64,000 nucleotides of DNA from contig CM060113.1 of the NCBI GenBank assembly GCA_030522415.1, positions 18,706,453-18,770,452 on the forward strand. Direction: 5' to 3'. This stretch comes from Channallabes apus (Eukaryota; Chordata; Actinopteri; Siluriformes; Clariidae). This document shows, in pieces, positions 34,201 through 51,600 of the stretch. Each line of letters starts with the position of its first letter. The stretch's first letter is position 1. The position numbers and the translations under genes are program-made. The notes beneath the pieces were generated by a model that saw nothing but the letters and a program-made list of their open reading frames with translations, had not been told where the DNA came from and ran no database searches.

Positions 34201-37112
34201 ATTACACTGTTATTACACTGTTTTTACAGGCGTCGTCGTTATTACACTGTTATTACACTGTTACTACACTGTTATTACACTGTTCTTACAGGCATTATAA
34301 CACTGTTATTACACTGTTATTACACTGTTCTTACAGGCGTTATTACACTGTTATTACACTGTTATTACACTGTTTTTACAGGCGTCGTCGTTATAACACT
34401 GTTATTACACTGTTATTACACTGTTCTTACAGGCGTTATAACACTGTTACTACACTGTTATTACACTGTTATTACACTGTTCTTACAGGCGTTATAACCC
34501 TGTTACTACACTGTTATTACACTCTTCTTACAGGCGTTATAACACTGTTATTTCACTGTTATTTCACTGTTATTACACTGTTATTACACTGTTATAACAC
34601 TGTTATTACACTGTTCTTACAGGCGTTATAACACTGTTATTACACTGTTATTACACTGTTCTTACAGGCGTTATAACCCTGTTACTACACTGTTATTACA
34701 CTCTTCTTACACGCGTTATAACACTGTTATTTCACTGTTATTTCACTGTTATTACACTGTTATAACACTGTTATTACACTGTTACTACACTGTTATTACA
34801 CTGTTCTTACAGGCGTTATAACACTGTTATTACACTGTTCTTACACTGTTCTTACAGGCGTTATAACACTGTTATTACACTGTTTTTACAGGCGTCGTCG
34901 TTATTACACTGTTCTTACAGGCGTTATAACACTGTTAGTACACTGTTATTTCAGGCGTTATAACACTGTTAGTACACTGTTATTACACTGTTCTTACAGG
35001 CGTTATAACCCTGTTACTACACTGTTATTACACTCTTCTTACACGCGTTATAACACTGTTATTTCACTGTTATTTCACTGTTATTACACTGTTATTACAC
35101 TGTTATAACACTGTTATTACACTGTTCTTACAGGCGTTATAACACTGTTATTACACTGTTCTTACAGGCGTTATAACACTGTTATTACCCTGTTATTACA
35201 CTGTTTTTACAGGCGTCGTCGTTATAACACTGTTATTACACTGTTCTTACAGGCGTTATAACACTGTTACTACACTGTTATTACACTGTTCTTACAGGCA
35301 TTATAACACTGTTATTACACTGTTATTACACTGTTCTTACAGGCGTTATAACACTGTTATTACACTGTTATTACACTGTTTTTACAGGCGTCGTCGTTAT
35401 AACACTGTTATTACACTGTTATTACACTGTTCTTACAGGCGTTATAACACTGTTACTACACTGTTATTACACTGTTATTACACTGTTCTTACAGGCGTTA
35501 TAACCCTGTTACTACACTGTTATTACACTCTTCTTACAGGCGTTATAACACTGTTATTTCACTGTTATTTCACTGTTATTACACTGTTATTACACTGTTA
35601 TAACACTGTTATTACACTGTTCTTACAGGCATTATAACACTGTTATTACACTGTTATTACACTGTTCTTACAGGCGTTATAACCCTGTTACTACACTGTT
35701 ATTACACTCTTCTTACACGCGTTATAACACTGTTATTTCACTGTTATTTCACTGTTATTACACTGTTATAACACTGTTATTACACTGTTACTACACTGTT
35801 ATTACACTGTTCTTACAGGCGTTATAACACTGTTATTACACTGTTCTTACACTGTTCTTACAGGCGTTATAACACTGTTATTACACTGTTTTTACAGGCG
35901 TCGTCGTTATTACACTGTTCTTACAGGCGTTATAACACTGTTAGTACACTGTTATTTCAGGCGTTATAACACTGTTAGTACACTGTTATTACACTGTTCT
36001 TACAGGCGTTATAACCCTGTTACTACACTGTTATTACACTCTTCTTACACGCGTTATAACACTGTTATTTCACTGTTATTTCACTGTTATTACACTGTTA
36101 TTACACTGTTATAACACTGTTATTACACTGTTCTTACAGGCGTTATAACACTGTTATTACACTGTTCTTACAGGCGTTATAACACTGTTATTACACTGTT
36201 ATTACACTGTTTTACAGGCGTCGTCGTTATAACACTGTTATTACACTGTTATTACACTGTTATAACACTGTTATTACACTGTTCTTACAGGCGTTATAAC
36301 ACTGTTATTACACTGTTTTTACAGGCGTCGTCGTTATAACACTGTTATTACACTGTTATTACACTGTTATTACACTCTTATTACACTGTTATTACACTCT
36401 TATTACACTGTTTTTACAGGCGTCGTCGTTATTACACTGTTATTACACGGTTACTACACTGTTATTACACTGTTACTACAGACGTTATAACACTGTCATT
36501 TCACTGTTATTACACTGTTACTACACTGTTCATACAGGCGTTATAACACTGCGACTGAACTGTTGTTACACTGTTATTACAGGCGTTATAACACTGCTAC
36601 TACACTGTTATTACACTGTTCTTACAGGCGTTATAACACTCTTACTACACTGTTATTACACTGTTATTACACTCTTATTACACTCTTATTACATTGTTTT
36701 TACAGGCGTCGTCGTTATTACACTGTTATTACACTGTTACTACACTGTTATTACTCTGTTACTACACTGTTATTACACGGTTCTTACAGGCGTTATAACC
36801 CTGTTATTACACTGTTCTTACAGGCGTTATAACACTGTTATTTCACTGTTATTACACTGTTATAACACTCTTATTACACTGTTATAACACTGTTATTACA
36901 CTGTTATTACACTGTTATTGCACTGTTTTTACAGGTGTCGTCGTTATAACACTGTTATTACACGGTTACTACACTGTTATTACACTGTTCTTACAGGCGT
37001 TATAACACTGTTATTACACTGTTATTACACTGTTTTTACAGGCGTCGTCGTTATTACACTGTTATTACACTGTTACTACACTGTTATTACACTGTTCTTA
37101 CAGGCATTATAA
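31272..37112 (+). repeat. Approximately 2.8-kb repeated block in the satellite
   Basis: The rare phrase with GTGTCGTCG starts near 31272, 34106 and 36918 (spacings 2834 and 2812). GTTGTTACACTG lies at 33760 and 36561 (2801), and GGCATTATAAC near 31447, 34292 and 37104 (2845 and 2812). The small spacing differences are multiples or near-multiples of 11, as expected from gain and loss of single monomers. Confidence 0.65.
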
Positions 37113-38212
37113 CACTGTTATTACACTGTTATTACACTGTTCTTACAGGCGTTATAACACTGTTATTACACTGTTATTACACTGTTTTTACAGGCGTCGT
37201 CGTTATAACACTGTTATTACACTGTTATTACACTGTTCTTACAGGCGTTATAACACTGTTACTACACTGTTATTACACTGTTATTACACTGTTCTTACAG
37301 GCGTTATAACCCTGTTACTACACTGTTATTACACTCTTCTTACAGGCGTTATAACACTGTTATTTCACTGTTATTTCACTGTTATTACACTGTTATTACA
37401 CTGTTATAACACTGTTATTACACTGTTCTTACAGGCGTTATAACACTGTTATTACACTGTTATTACACTGTTCTTACAGGCGTTATAACCCTGTTACTAC
37501 ACTGTTATTACACTCTTCTTACACGCGTTATAACACTGTTATTTCACTGTTATTTCACAATTATTACACTGTTATAACACTGTTATTACACTGTTACTAC
37601 ACTGTTATTACACTGTTCTTACAGGCGTTATAACACTGTTATTACACTGTTCTTACACTGTTCTTACAGGCGTTATAACACTGTTATTACACTGTTTTTA
37701 CAGGCGTCGTCGTTATTACACTGTTCTTACAGGCGTTATAACACTGTTAGTACACTGTTATTTCAGGCGTTATAACACTGTTAGTACACTGTTATTACAC
37801 TGTTCTTACAGGCGTTATAACCCTGTTACTACACTGTTATTACACTCTTCTTACACGCGTTATAACACTGTTATTTCACTGTTATTTCACTGTTATTACA
37901 CTGTTATTACACTGTTATAACACTGTTATTACACTGTTCTTACAGGCGTTATAACACTGTTATTACACTGTTCTTACAGGCGTTATAACACTGTTATTAC
38001 ACTGTTATTACACTGTTTTTACAGGCGTCGTCGTTATAACACTGTTATTACACTGTTATTACACTGTTATTACACTGTTATAACACTGTTATTACACTGT
38101 TATTACACTGTTATAACACTGTTATTACACTGTTCTTACAGGCGTTATAACACTGTTATTACACTGTTTTTACAGGCGTCGTCGTTATAACACTGTTATT
38201 ACACTGTTATTA

Positions 38213-39216
38213 CACTGTTATTACACTCTTATTACACTGTTTTTACAGGCGTCGTCGTTATTACACTGTTATTACACGGTTACTACACTGTTATTACACT
38301 GTTACTACAGACGTTATAACACTGTCATTTCACTGTTATTACACTGTTACTACACTGTTCATACAGGCGTTATAACACTGCTACTGAACTGTTGTTACAC
38401 TGTTATTACAGGCGTTATAACACTGCTACTACACTGTTATTACACTGTTCTTACAGGCGTTATAACACTCTTACTACACTGTTATTACACTGTTATTACA
38501 CTCTTATTACACTCTTATTACATTGTTTTTACAGGCGTCGTCGTTATTACACTGTTATTCCACTGTTACTACACTGTTATTACTCTGTTACTACACTGTT
38601 ATTACACGGTTCTTACAGGCGTTATAACCCTGTTATTACACTGTTCTTACAGGCGTTATAACACTGTTATTTCACTGTTATTACACTGTTATAACACTCT
38701 TATTACACTGTTATTACACTGTTATTACACTCTTATTACACTGTTTTTACAGGCGTCGTCGTTATTACACTGTTATTACACGGTTACTACACTGTTATTA
38801 CACTGTTACTACAGACGTTATAACACTGTCATTTCACTGTTATTACACTGTTACTAAACTGTTCATACAGGCGTTATAACACTGCTACTGAACTGTTGTT
38901 ACACTGTTATTACAGGCGTTATAACACTGCTACTACACTGTTATTACACTGTTCTTACAGGCGTTATAACACTCTTACTACACTGTTATTACACTGTTAT
39001 TACACTCTTATTACACTCTTATTACATTGTTTTTACAGGCGTCGTCGTTATTACACTGTTATTACACTGTTACTACACTGTTATTACTCTGTTACTACAC
39101 TGTTATTACACGGTTCTTACAGGCGTTATAACCCTGTTATTACACTGTTCTTACAGGCGTTATAACACTGTTATTTCACTGTTATTACACTGTTATAACA
39201 CTCTTATTACACTGTT
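38213..39216 (+). repeat. 504-bp tandem duplication in the satellite
   Basis: GTTGTTACACTG at 38390 and 38894 and all words around it repeat at an offset of 504. The right-hand match stops near 38712/39216. The copies differ by a few substitutions, such as TTATTCCACTG near 38556 in the first copy only and CTAAACTG near 38855 in the second only. Confidence 0.75.
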
Positions 39217-42200
39217 ATAACACTGTTATTACACTGTTATTACACTGTTATTACACTGTTATTACACTGTTATTGCACTGTTTTTACAGGTGTCGTCGTT
39301 ATAACACTGTTATTACACGGTTACTACACTGTTATTACACTGTTCTTACAGGCGTTATAACACTGTTATTACACTGTTATTACACTGTTTTTACAGGCGT
39401 CGTCGTTATTACACTGTTATTACACTGTTACTACACTGTTATTACACTGTTCTTACAGGCATTATAACACTGTTATTACACTGTTATTACACTGTTCTTA
39501 CAGGCGTTATAACACTGTTATTACACTGTTATTACACTGTTTTTACAGGCGTCGTCGTTATAACACTGTTATTACATTGTTATTACACTGTTCTTACAGG
39601 CGTTATAACACTGTTACTACACTGTTATTACACTGTTATTACACTGTTCTTACAGGTGTTATAACCCTGTTACTACACTGTTATTACACTCTTCTTACAG
39701 GCGTTATAACACTGTTATTTCACTGTTATTTCACTGTTATTACACTGTTATTACACTGTTATAACACTGTTATTACACTGTTCTTACAGGCGTTATAACA
39801 CTGTTATTACACTGTTATTACACTGTTCTTACAGGCGTTATAACCCTGTTACTACACTGTTATTACACTCTTCTTACACGCGTTATAACACTGTTATTTC
39901 ACTGTTATTTCACTGTTATTACACTGTTATAACACTGTTATTACACTGTTACTACACTGTTATTACACTGTTCTTACAGGCGTTATAACACTGTTATTAC
40001 ACTGTTCTTACACTGTTCTTACAGGCGTTATAACACTGTTATTACACTGTTTTTACAGGCGTCGTCGTTATTACACTGTTCTTACAGGCGTTATAACACT
40101 GTTAGTACACTGTTATTTCAGGCGTTATAACACTGTTAGTACACTGTTATTACACTGTTCTTACAGGCGTTATAACCCTGTTACTACACTGTTATTACAC
40201 TCTTCTTACACGCGTTATAACACTGTTATTTCACTGTTATTTCACTGTTATTACACTGTTATTACACTGTTATAACACTGTTATTACACTGTTCTTACAG
40301 GCGTTATAACACTGTTATTACACTGTTCTTACAGGCGTTATAACACTGTTATTACACTGTTATTACACTGTTTTTACAGGCGTCGTCGTTATAACACTGT
40401 TATTACACTGTTATTACACTGTTATTACACTGTTATTACACTGTTATTACACTGTTATTACACTGTTATAACACTGTTATTACACTGTTCTTACAGGCGT
40501 TATAACACTGTTATTACACTGTTTTTACAGGCGTCGTCGTTATAACACTGTTATTACACTGTTATTACACTCTTATTACACTGTTTTTACAGGCGTCGTC
40601 GTTATTACACTGTTATTACACGGTTACTACACTGTTATTACACTGTTACTACAGACGTTATAACACTGTCATTTCACTGTTAATACACTGTTACTACACT
40701 GTTCATACAGGCGTTATAACACTGCTACTGAACTGTTGTTACACTGTTATTACAGGCGTTATAACACTGTTACTACACTGTTATTACACTGTTCTTACAG
40801 GCGTTATAACACTCTTACTACACTGTTATTACACTGTTATTACACTCTTATTACACTCTTATTACATTGTTTTTACAGGCGTCGTCGTTATTACACTGTT
40901 ATTACACTGTTACTACACTGTTATTACTCTGTTACTACACTGTTATTACACGGTTCTTACAGGCGTTATAACCCTGTTATTACACTGTTCTTACAGGCGT
41001 TATAACACTGTTATTTCACTGTTATTACACTGTTATAACACTCTATTACACTGTTATTACACTGTTATTACACTGTTATTACACTGTTATTGCACTGTTT
41101 TTACAGGTGTCGTCGTTATAACACTGTTATTACACGGTTACTACACTGTTATTACACTTTCTTACAGGCTTATAACACTGTTATTACACTGTTATTACAC
41201 TGTTCTTACAGGCGTTATAACACTGTTATTACACTGTTATTACACTGTTTTTACAGGCGTCGTCGTTATAACACTGTTATTACACTGTTATAACACTGTT
41301 ATTACACTGTTATTACACTGTTATAACACTGTTATTACACTGTTCTTACAGGCGTTATAACACTGTTATTACACTGTTATTACACTGTTTTTACAGGCGT
41401 CGTCGTTATAACACTGTTATTACACTGTTATTACACTGTTCTTACAGGCGTTATAACACTGTTACTACACTGTTATTACACTGTTATTACACTGTTCTTA
41501 CAGGCGTTATAACCCTGTTACTACACTGTTATTACACTCTTCTTACAGGCGTTATAACACTGTTATTTCACTGTTATTACACTGTTATTACACTGTTATT
41601 ACACTGTTCTTACAGGCGTTATAACACTGTTATTCACTGTTATTACACTGTTCTTACAGGCGTTATAACCCTGTTACTACACTGTTATTACACTCTTCTT
41701 ACACGCGTTATAACACTGTTATTTCACTGTTATTTCACTGTTATTACACTGTTATAACACTGTTATTACACTGTTACTACACTGTTCTTACACTGTTCTT
41801 ACAGGCGTTATACACTGTTATTACACTGTTTTTACAGGCGTCGTCGTTATTACACTGTTCTTACAGGCGTTATAACACTGTTAGTACACTGTTATTTCAG
41901 GCGTTATAACACTGTTAGTACATTGTTATTACACTGTTCTTACAGGCGTTATAACCCTGTTACTACACTGTTATTACACTCTTCTTACGCGCGTTATAAC
42001 ACTGTTATTTCACTGTTATTTCACTGTTATTACACTGTTATTACACTGTTATAACACTGTTATTACACTGTTCTTACAGGCGTTATAACACTGTTATTAC
42101 ACTGTTCTTACAGGCGTTATAACACTGTTATTACACTGTTATTACACTGTTCTTACAGGCGTTATAACCCTGTTACTACACTGTTATTACACTCTTCTTA

Positions 42201-45200
42201 CAGTTATAACACTGTTATTTCACTGTTATTTCACTGTTATTACACTGTTATAACACTGTTATTACACTGTTACTACACTGTTCTTACACTGTTCTTACAG
42301 GCGTTATAACACTGTTATTACACTGTTTTTACAGGCATCGTCGTTATTACACTGTTCTTACAGGCGTTATAACACTGTTAGTACACTGTTATTTCAGGCG
42401 TTATAACACTGTTAGTACATTGTTATTACACTGTTCTTACAGGCGTTATAACCCTGTTACTACACTGTTATTACACTCTTCTTACGCGCGTTATAACACT
42501 GTTATTTCACTGTTATTTCACTGTTATTACACTGTTATTACACTGTTATAACACTGTTATTACACTGTTCTTACAGGCGTTATAACACTGTTATTACACT
42601 GTTCTTACAGGCGTTATAACACTGTTATTACACTGTTATTACACTGTTTTTACAGGCGTCGTCGTTATAACACTGTTATTACACCGTTATTACACTGTTA
42701 TTACACTGTTATAACACTGTTATTACACTGTTCTTACAGGCGTTATAACACTGTTATTACACTGTTTTTACAGGCGTCGTCGTTATAACACTGTTATTAC
42801 ACTGTTATTACACTGGTCTTACAGGCGTTATAACACTGTTATTACACTGTTATTACACTGTTTTTACAGGCGTCGTCGTTATTACACTGTTATTACACTG
42901 TTCTTACAGGCGTTATAACACTGTTAGTACACTGTTATTTCAGGCGTTATAACACTGTTAGTACACTGTTATTACACTGTTCTTACAGGCGTTATAACCC
43001 TGTTACTACACTGTTATTACACTCCTCTTACACGCGTTATAACACTGTTATTTCACTGTTATTTCACTGTTATTACACTGTTATTACACTGTTATAACAC
43101 TGTTATTACACTGTTCTTACAGGCGTTATAACACTGTTATTACACTGTTCTTACAGGCGTTATAACACTGTTACTACACTGTTATTACACTGTTTTTACA
43201 GGCGTCGTCGTTATTACACTGTTCATAAAGGCGTTATAACAGTGCTACTGAACTGTTATTACACTGTTATTACAGGCGTTATAACACTGTCACTACACTG
43301 TTATTACACTGTTCTTACAGGCGTTATAACACTGTTATTACACTCTTATTACACTCTTATTACACTGTTTTTACAGGCGTCGTCGTTATTACACTGTTAT
43401 TACACGGTTACTACACTGTTATTACACTGTTACTACAGACGTTATAACACTGTCATTTCACTGTTATTACACTGTTACTACACTGTTCATACAGGCGTTA
43501 TAATACTGCTACTGAACTGTTATTACACTGTTATTACAGGCGTTATAACACTCTTACTCAGGCGTTATAACACTCTTACTACACTGTTATTACACTGTTA
43601 TTACACTGTTATTACACTGTTCTTACAGGCGTTATAACACTGTTACTACACTGTTATTACACTGTTTTTACAGGCGTCGTCGTTATTACACTGTTATTAC
43701 ACTGTTCTTACAGGCGTTATAACACTGTTAGTACACTGTTATTTCAGGCGTTATAACACTGTTAGTACACTGTTATTACACTGTTCTTACAGGCGTTATA
43801 ACCCTGTTACTACACTGTTATTACACTCTTCTTACACGCGTTATAACACTGTTATTTCACTGTTATTTCACTGTTATTACACTGTTATTACACTGTTCTT
43901 ACAGGCGTTATAACACTGTTAGTACACTGTTATTTCAGGCGTTATAACACTGTTAGTACACTGTTATTACACTGTTCTTACAGGCGTTATAACCCTGTTA
44001 CTACACTGTTATTACACTCTTCTTACACGCGTTATAACACTGTTATTTCACTGTTATTTCACTGTTATTACACTGTTATTACACTGTTATAACACTGTTA
44101 TTACACTGTTCTTACAGGCGTTATAACACTGTTATTACACTGTTCTTACAGGCGTTATAACACTGTTATTACACTGTTATTACACTGTTTTTACAGGTGT
44201 CGTCGTTATAACACTGTTATTGCACTGTTATTACACTGTTATTACACTGTTATAACACTGTTATTACACTGTTCTTACAGGCGTTATAACACTGTTATTA
44301 CACTGTTTTTACAGGCGTCGTCGTTATTTCACTGTTATTACACTGTTACTACACTGTTATAACACTGTTATTACACTGTTACTACACTGTTATTACACTG
44401 TTTTTACAGGCGTCGTCGTTATAACACTGTTATTACACTGTTATTACACTGTTATTACACTGTTATAACACTGTTATTACACTGTTCTTACAGGCGTTAT
44501 AACACTGTTATTACACTGTTATTACACTGTTTTTACAGGCGTCGTCGTTATAACACTGTTATTACACTGTTATTACACTGTTCTTACAGGCGTTATAACA
44601 TTGTTACTACACTGTTTTTACAGGCGTCGTCGTTATTACACTGTTATTACACTGTTCTTACAGGCGTTATAACACTGTTAGTACACTGTTATTTCAGGCG
44701 TTATAACACTGTTAATACACTGTTATTACACTGTTCTTACAGGCGTTATAACCCTGTTACTACACTGTTATTACACTCCTCTTACACGCGTTATTACACT
44801 GTTATTACACGGTTACTACACTGTTATTACACTGTTACTACAGACGTTATAACACTGTCATTTCACTGTTATTACACTGTTACTACACTGTTCATACAGG
44901 CGTTATAACACTGCTACTGAACTGTTATTACACTGTTATTACAGGCGTTATAACACTCTTACTACACTGTTATTACACTGTTATTACACTGTTATTACAC
45001 TGTTATTACACTGTTACTACACTGTTATTACACTGTTTTTACAGGCGTCGTCGTTATTACACTGTTATTACACTGTTCTTACAGGCGTTATAACACTGTT
45101 AGTACACTGTTATTTCAGGCGTTATAACACTGTTAGTACACTGTTATTACACTGTTCTTACAGGCGTTATAACCCTGTTACTACACTGTTATTACACTGT

Positions 45201-45656
45201 TCTTACAGGCGTTATAACACTGTTATTACACTGTTTTTACAGGCGTCGTCGTTATAACACTGTTATTACACTGTTATTACACTGTTCTTACAGGCGTTAT
45301 AACACTGTTACTACACTGTTATTACACTGTTCTTACAGGCGTTATAACACTGTTAGTACACTGTTATTACACTGTTCTTACAGGCGTTATAACCCTGTTA
45401 CTACACTGTTATTACACTCCTCTTACACGCGTTATAACACTATTTCACTGTTATTTCACTGTTATTACACTGTTACTACACTGTTATAACACTGTTATTA
45501 CACTGTTACTACACTGTTATTACACTGTTTTTACAGGCGTCGTCGTTATAACACTGTTATTACACTGTTAATACACTGTTATTACACTGTTATAACACTG
45601 TTATTACACTGTTATTACACTGTTTTTACAGGCGTCGTCGTTATTACACTGTTATT

Positions 45657-48600
45657 ACAAAGTTCTTACAGGCGTTATAACACTGTTAGTACACTGTTAT
45701 TGCAGGCGTTATAACACTGTTATTACACTGTTATTACACTGTTATTACACTGTTATTGCACTGTTTTTACAGGTGTCGTCGTTATAACACTGTTATTACA
45801 CGGTTACTACACTGTTATTACACTGTTCTTACAGGCGTTATAACACTGTTATTACACTGTTATTACACTGTTTTTACAGGCGTCGTCGTTATTACACTGT
45901 TATTACACTGTTACTACACTGTTATTACACTGTTCTTACAGGCATTATAACACTGTTATTACACTGTTATTACACTGTTCTTACAGGCGTTATAACACTG
46001 TTATTACACTGTTATTACACTGTTTTTACAGGCGTCGTCGTTATAACACTGTTATTACACTGTTATTACACTGTTATTACACTGTTATAACACTGTTATT
46101 ACAGGCGTTATAACACTGTTATTACACTGTTATTACACTGTTATTACACTGTTCTTACAGGCGTTATAACACTGTTATTACACTGTTCTTACAGGCGTTA
46201 TAACACTGTTATTACACTGTTATTACACTGTTTTTACAGGCGTCGTCGTTATAACACTGTTATTACACTGTTATTACACTGTTCTTACAGGCGTTATAAC
46301 ACTGTTATTACACTGTTTTTACAGGCGTCGTCGTTATAACACTGTTATTACACTGTTATTACACTGTTCTTACAGGCGTTATAACACTGTTAGTACACTG
46401 TTATTTCAGGCGTTATAACACTGTTAATACACTGTTATTACACTGTTCTTACAGGCGTTATAACCCTGTTACTACACTGTTATTACACTCCTCTTACACG
46501 CGTTATTACACTGTTATTACACGGTTACTACACTGTTATTACACTGTTACTACAGACGTTATAACACTGTCATTTCACTGTTATTACACTGTTACTACAC
46601 TGTTCATACAGGCGTTATAACACTTGCTACTGAACTGTTATTACACTGTTATTACAGGCGTTATAACACTCTTACTACACTGTTATTACACTGTTATTAC
46701 ACTGTTATTACACTGTTATTACACTGTTACTACACTGTTATTACACTGTTTTTACAGGCGTCGTCGTTATTACACTGTTATTACACTGTTCTTACAGGCG
46801 TTATAACACTGTTAGTACACTGTTATTTCAGGCGTTATAACACTGTTAGTACACTGTTATTACACTGTTCTTACAGGCGTTATAACCCTGTTACTACACT
46901 GTTATTACACTGTTCTTACAGGCGTTATAACACTGTTATTACACTGTTTTTACAGGCGTCGTCGTTATAACACTGTTATTACACTGTTATTACACTGTTC
47001 TTACAGGCGTTATAACACTGTTACTACACTGTTATTACACTGTTATTACACTGTTCTTACAGGCGTTATAACACTGTTAGTACACTGTTATTACACTGTT
47101 CTTACAGGCGTTATAACCCTGTTACTACACTGTTATTACACTCCTCTTACACGCGTTATAACACTATTTCACTGTTATTTCACTGTTATTACACTGTTAC
47201 TACACTGTTATAACACTGTTATTACACTGTTACTACACTGTTATTACACTGTTTTTACAGGCGTCGTCGTTATAACACTGTTATTACACTGTTAATACAC
47301 TGTTATTACACTGTTATAACACTGTTATTACACTGTTCTTACAGGCGTTATAACACTGTTATTACACTGTTATTACACTGTTTTTACAGGCGTCGTCGTA
47401 ATAACACTGTTATTACACTGTTATTACACTGTTCTTACAGGCGTTATAACACTGTTACTACACTGTTATTACACTGTTTTTTACAGGCGTCGTCGTTATT
47501 ACACTGTTATTACAAAGTTCTTACAGGCGTTATAACACTGTTAGTACACTGTTATTGCAGGCGTTATAACACTGTTAGTACACTGTTATTACACTGTTCT
47601 TACAGGCGTTATAACCCTGTTACTACACTGTTATTACACTCCTCTTACACGCGTTATAACACTGTTATTTCACTGTTATTTCACTGTTATTACACTGTTA
47701 TAACACTGTTATTACAAAGTTCTTACAGGCGTTATAACACAGTACACTGTTATTTCAGGCGTTATAACACTGTTAGTACACTGTTATTACACTCTTCTTA
47801 CACGCGTTATAACACTGTTATTTCACTGTTATTACACTGTTATTACACTGTTATAACACTGTTATTACACTGTTCTTACAGGCGTTATAACACTGTTATT
47901 ACACTGTTCTTACAGGCGTCGTCGTTATTACACTGTTCTTACAGGCGTTATAACACTGTTAGTACACTGTTATTTCAGGCGTTATAACACTGTTATTACA
48001 CTGTTACTACACTGTTCTTACACTGTTCTTACAGGCGTTATAACACTGTTATTACACTGTTTTTACAGGCGTCGTCGTTATTACACTGTTCTTACAGGCG
48101 TTATAACACTGTTAGTACACTGTTATTTCAGGCGTTATAACACTGTTAGTACATTGTTATTACACTGTTCTTACAGGCGTTATAACCCTGTTACTACACT
48201 GTTATTACACTCTTCTTACGCGCGTTATAACACTGTTATTTCACTGTTATTTCACTGTTATTACACTGTTATTACACTGTTATAACACTGTTATTACACT
48301 GTTCTTACAGGCGTTATAACACTGTTATTACACTGTTCTTACAGGCGTTATAACACTGTTATTACACTGTTATTACACTGTTTTTACAGGCGTCGTCGTT
48401 ATAACACTGTTATTACACTGTTATTAAACTGTTATAACACTGTTATTACACTGTTCTTACAGGCGTTATAACACTGTTATTACACTGTTTTTACAGGCGT
48501 CGTCGTTATAACACTGTTATTACACTGTTATTACACTGGTCTTACAGGCGTTATAACACTGTTATTACACTGTTATTACACTGTTTTTACAGGCGTCGTC

Positions 48601-51600
48601 GTTATTACACTGTTATTACACTGTTCTTACAGGCGTTATAACACTGTTAGTACACTGTTATTTCAGGCGTTATAACACTGTTAGTACACTGTTATTACAC
48701 TGTTCTTACAGGCGTTATAACCCTGTTACTACACTGTTATTACACTCCTCTTACACGCGTTATAACACTGTTATTTCACTGTTATTTCACTGTTATTACA
48801 CTGTTATTACACTGTTATAACACTGTTATTACACTGTTCTTACAGGCGTTATAACACTGTTATTACACTGTTCTTACAGGCGTTATAACACTGTTACTAC
48901 ACTGTTATTACACTGTTTTTACAGGCGTCGTCGTTATTACACTGTTCATAAAGGCGTTATAACAGTGCTACTGAACTGTTATTACACTGTTATTACAGGC
49001 GTTATAACACTGTTACTACACTGTTATTACACTGTTCTTACAGGCGTTATAACACTGTTATTACACTCTTATTACACTCTTATTACACTGTTTTTACAGG
49101 CGTCGTCGTTATTACACTGTTATTACACGGTTACTACACTGTTATTACACTGGTACTACAGACGTTATAACACTGTCATTTCACTGTTATTACACTGTTA
49201 CTACACTGTTCATACAGGCGTTATAATACTGCTACTGAACTGTTATTACACTGTTATTACAGGCGTTATAACACTCTTACTACACTGTTATTACACTGTT
49301 ATTACACTGTTATTACACTGTTCTTACAGGCGTTATAACACTGTTACTACACTGTTATTACACTGTTTTTACAGGCGTCGTCGTTATTACACTGTTATTA
49401 CACTGTTCTTACAGGCGTTATAACACTGTTAGTACACTGTTATTTCAGGCGTTATAACACTGTTAGTACACTGTTATTACACTGTTCTTACAGGCGTTAT
49501 AACCCTGTTACTACACTGTTATTACACTCTTCTTACACGCGTTATAACACTGTTATTTCACTGTTATTTCACTGTTATTTCACTGTTATTACACTGTTCT
49601 TACAGGCGTTATAACACTGTTAGTACACTGTTATTTCAGGCGTTATAACACTGTTAGTACACTGTTATTACACTGTTCTTACAGGCGTTATAACCCTGTA
49701 ACTACACTGTTATTACACTCCTCTTACACGCGTTATAACACTGTTATTTCACTGTTATTTCACTGTTATTACACTGTTATTACACTGTTATAACACTGTT
49801 ATTACACTGTTCTTACAGGCGTTATAACACTGTTATTACACTGTTCTTACAGGCGTTATAACACTGTTATTACACTGTTATTACACTGTTTTTACAGGTG
49901 TCGTCGTTATAACACTGTTATTACACTGTTATTACACTGTTATTACACTGTTATAACACTGTTATTACACTGTTCTTACAGGCGTTATAACACTGTTAGT
50001 ACACTGTTATTTCAGGCGTTATAACACTGTTAGTACACTGTTATTACACTGTTCTTACAGGCGTTATAACCCTGTTACTACACTGTTATTACACTCTTCT
50101 TACACGCGTTATAACACTGTTATTTCACTGTTATTTCACTGTTATTACACTGTTATTACACTGTTATAACACTGTTATTACACTGTTTTTACAGGCGTCG
50201 TCGTTATTTCACTGTTATTACACTGTTACTACACTGTTATAACACTGTTATTACACTGTTACTACACTGTTATTACACTGTTTTTACAGGCGTCGTCGTT
50301 ATAACACTGTTATTACACTGTTATTACACTGTTATTACACTGTTATTACACTGTTCTTACAGGCGTTATAACACTGTTATTACACTGTTATTACACTGTT
50401 TTTACAGGCGTCGTCGTTATAACACTGTTATTACACTGTTATTACACTGTTCTTACAGGCGTTATAACACTGTTACTACACTGTTATTACACTGTTTTTA
50501 CAGGCGTCGTCGTTATTACACTGTTATTACACTGTTCTTACAGGCGTTATAACACTGTTAGTACACTGTTATTTCAGGCGTTATAACACTGTTAATACAC
50601 TGTTATTACACTGTTCTTACAGGCGTTATAACCCTGTTACTACACTGTTATTACACTCCTCTTACACGCGTTATTACACTGTTATTACACGGTTACTACA
50701 CTGTTATTACACTGTTACTACAGACGTTATAACACTCTCATTTCACTGTTATTACACTGTTACTACACTGTTCATACAGGCGTTATAACACTGCTACTGA
50801 ACTGTTATTACACTGTTATTACAGGCGTTATAACACTCTTACTACACTGTTATTACACTGTTATTACACTGTTATTACACTGTTCTTACAGGCGTTATAA
50901 CACTGTTACTACACTGTTATTACACTGTTTTTACAGGCGTCGTCGTTATTACACTGTTATTACACTGTTCTTACAGGCGTTATAACACTGTTAGTACACT
51001 GTTATTTCAGGCGTTATAACACTGTTAGTACACTGTTATTACACTGTTCTTACAGGCGTTATAACCCTGTTACTACACTGTTATTACACTGTTCTTACAG
51101 GCGTTATAACACTGTTATTACACTGTTTTTACAGGCGTCGTCGTTATAACACTGTTATTACACTGTTATTACACTGTTCTTACAGGCGTTATAACACTGT
51201 TACTACACTGTTATTACACTGTTATTACACTGTTCTTACAGGCGTTATAACACTGTTAGTACACTGTTATTACACTGTTCTTACAGGCGTTATAACCCTG
51301 TTACTACACTGTTATTACACTCCTCTTACACGCGTTATAACACTATTTCACTGTTATTTCACTGTTATTACACTGTTACTACACTGTTATAACACTGTTA
51401 TTACACTGTTACTACACTGTTATTACACTGTTTTTACAGGCGTCGTCGTTATAACACTGTTATTACACTGTTAATACACTGTTATTACACTGTTATAACA
51501 CTGTTATTACACTGTTCTTACAGGCGTTATAACACTGTTATTACACTGTTATTACACTGTTTTTACAGGCGTCGTCGTTATAACACTGTTATTACACTGT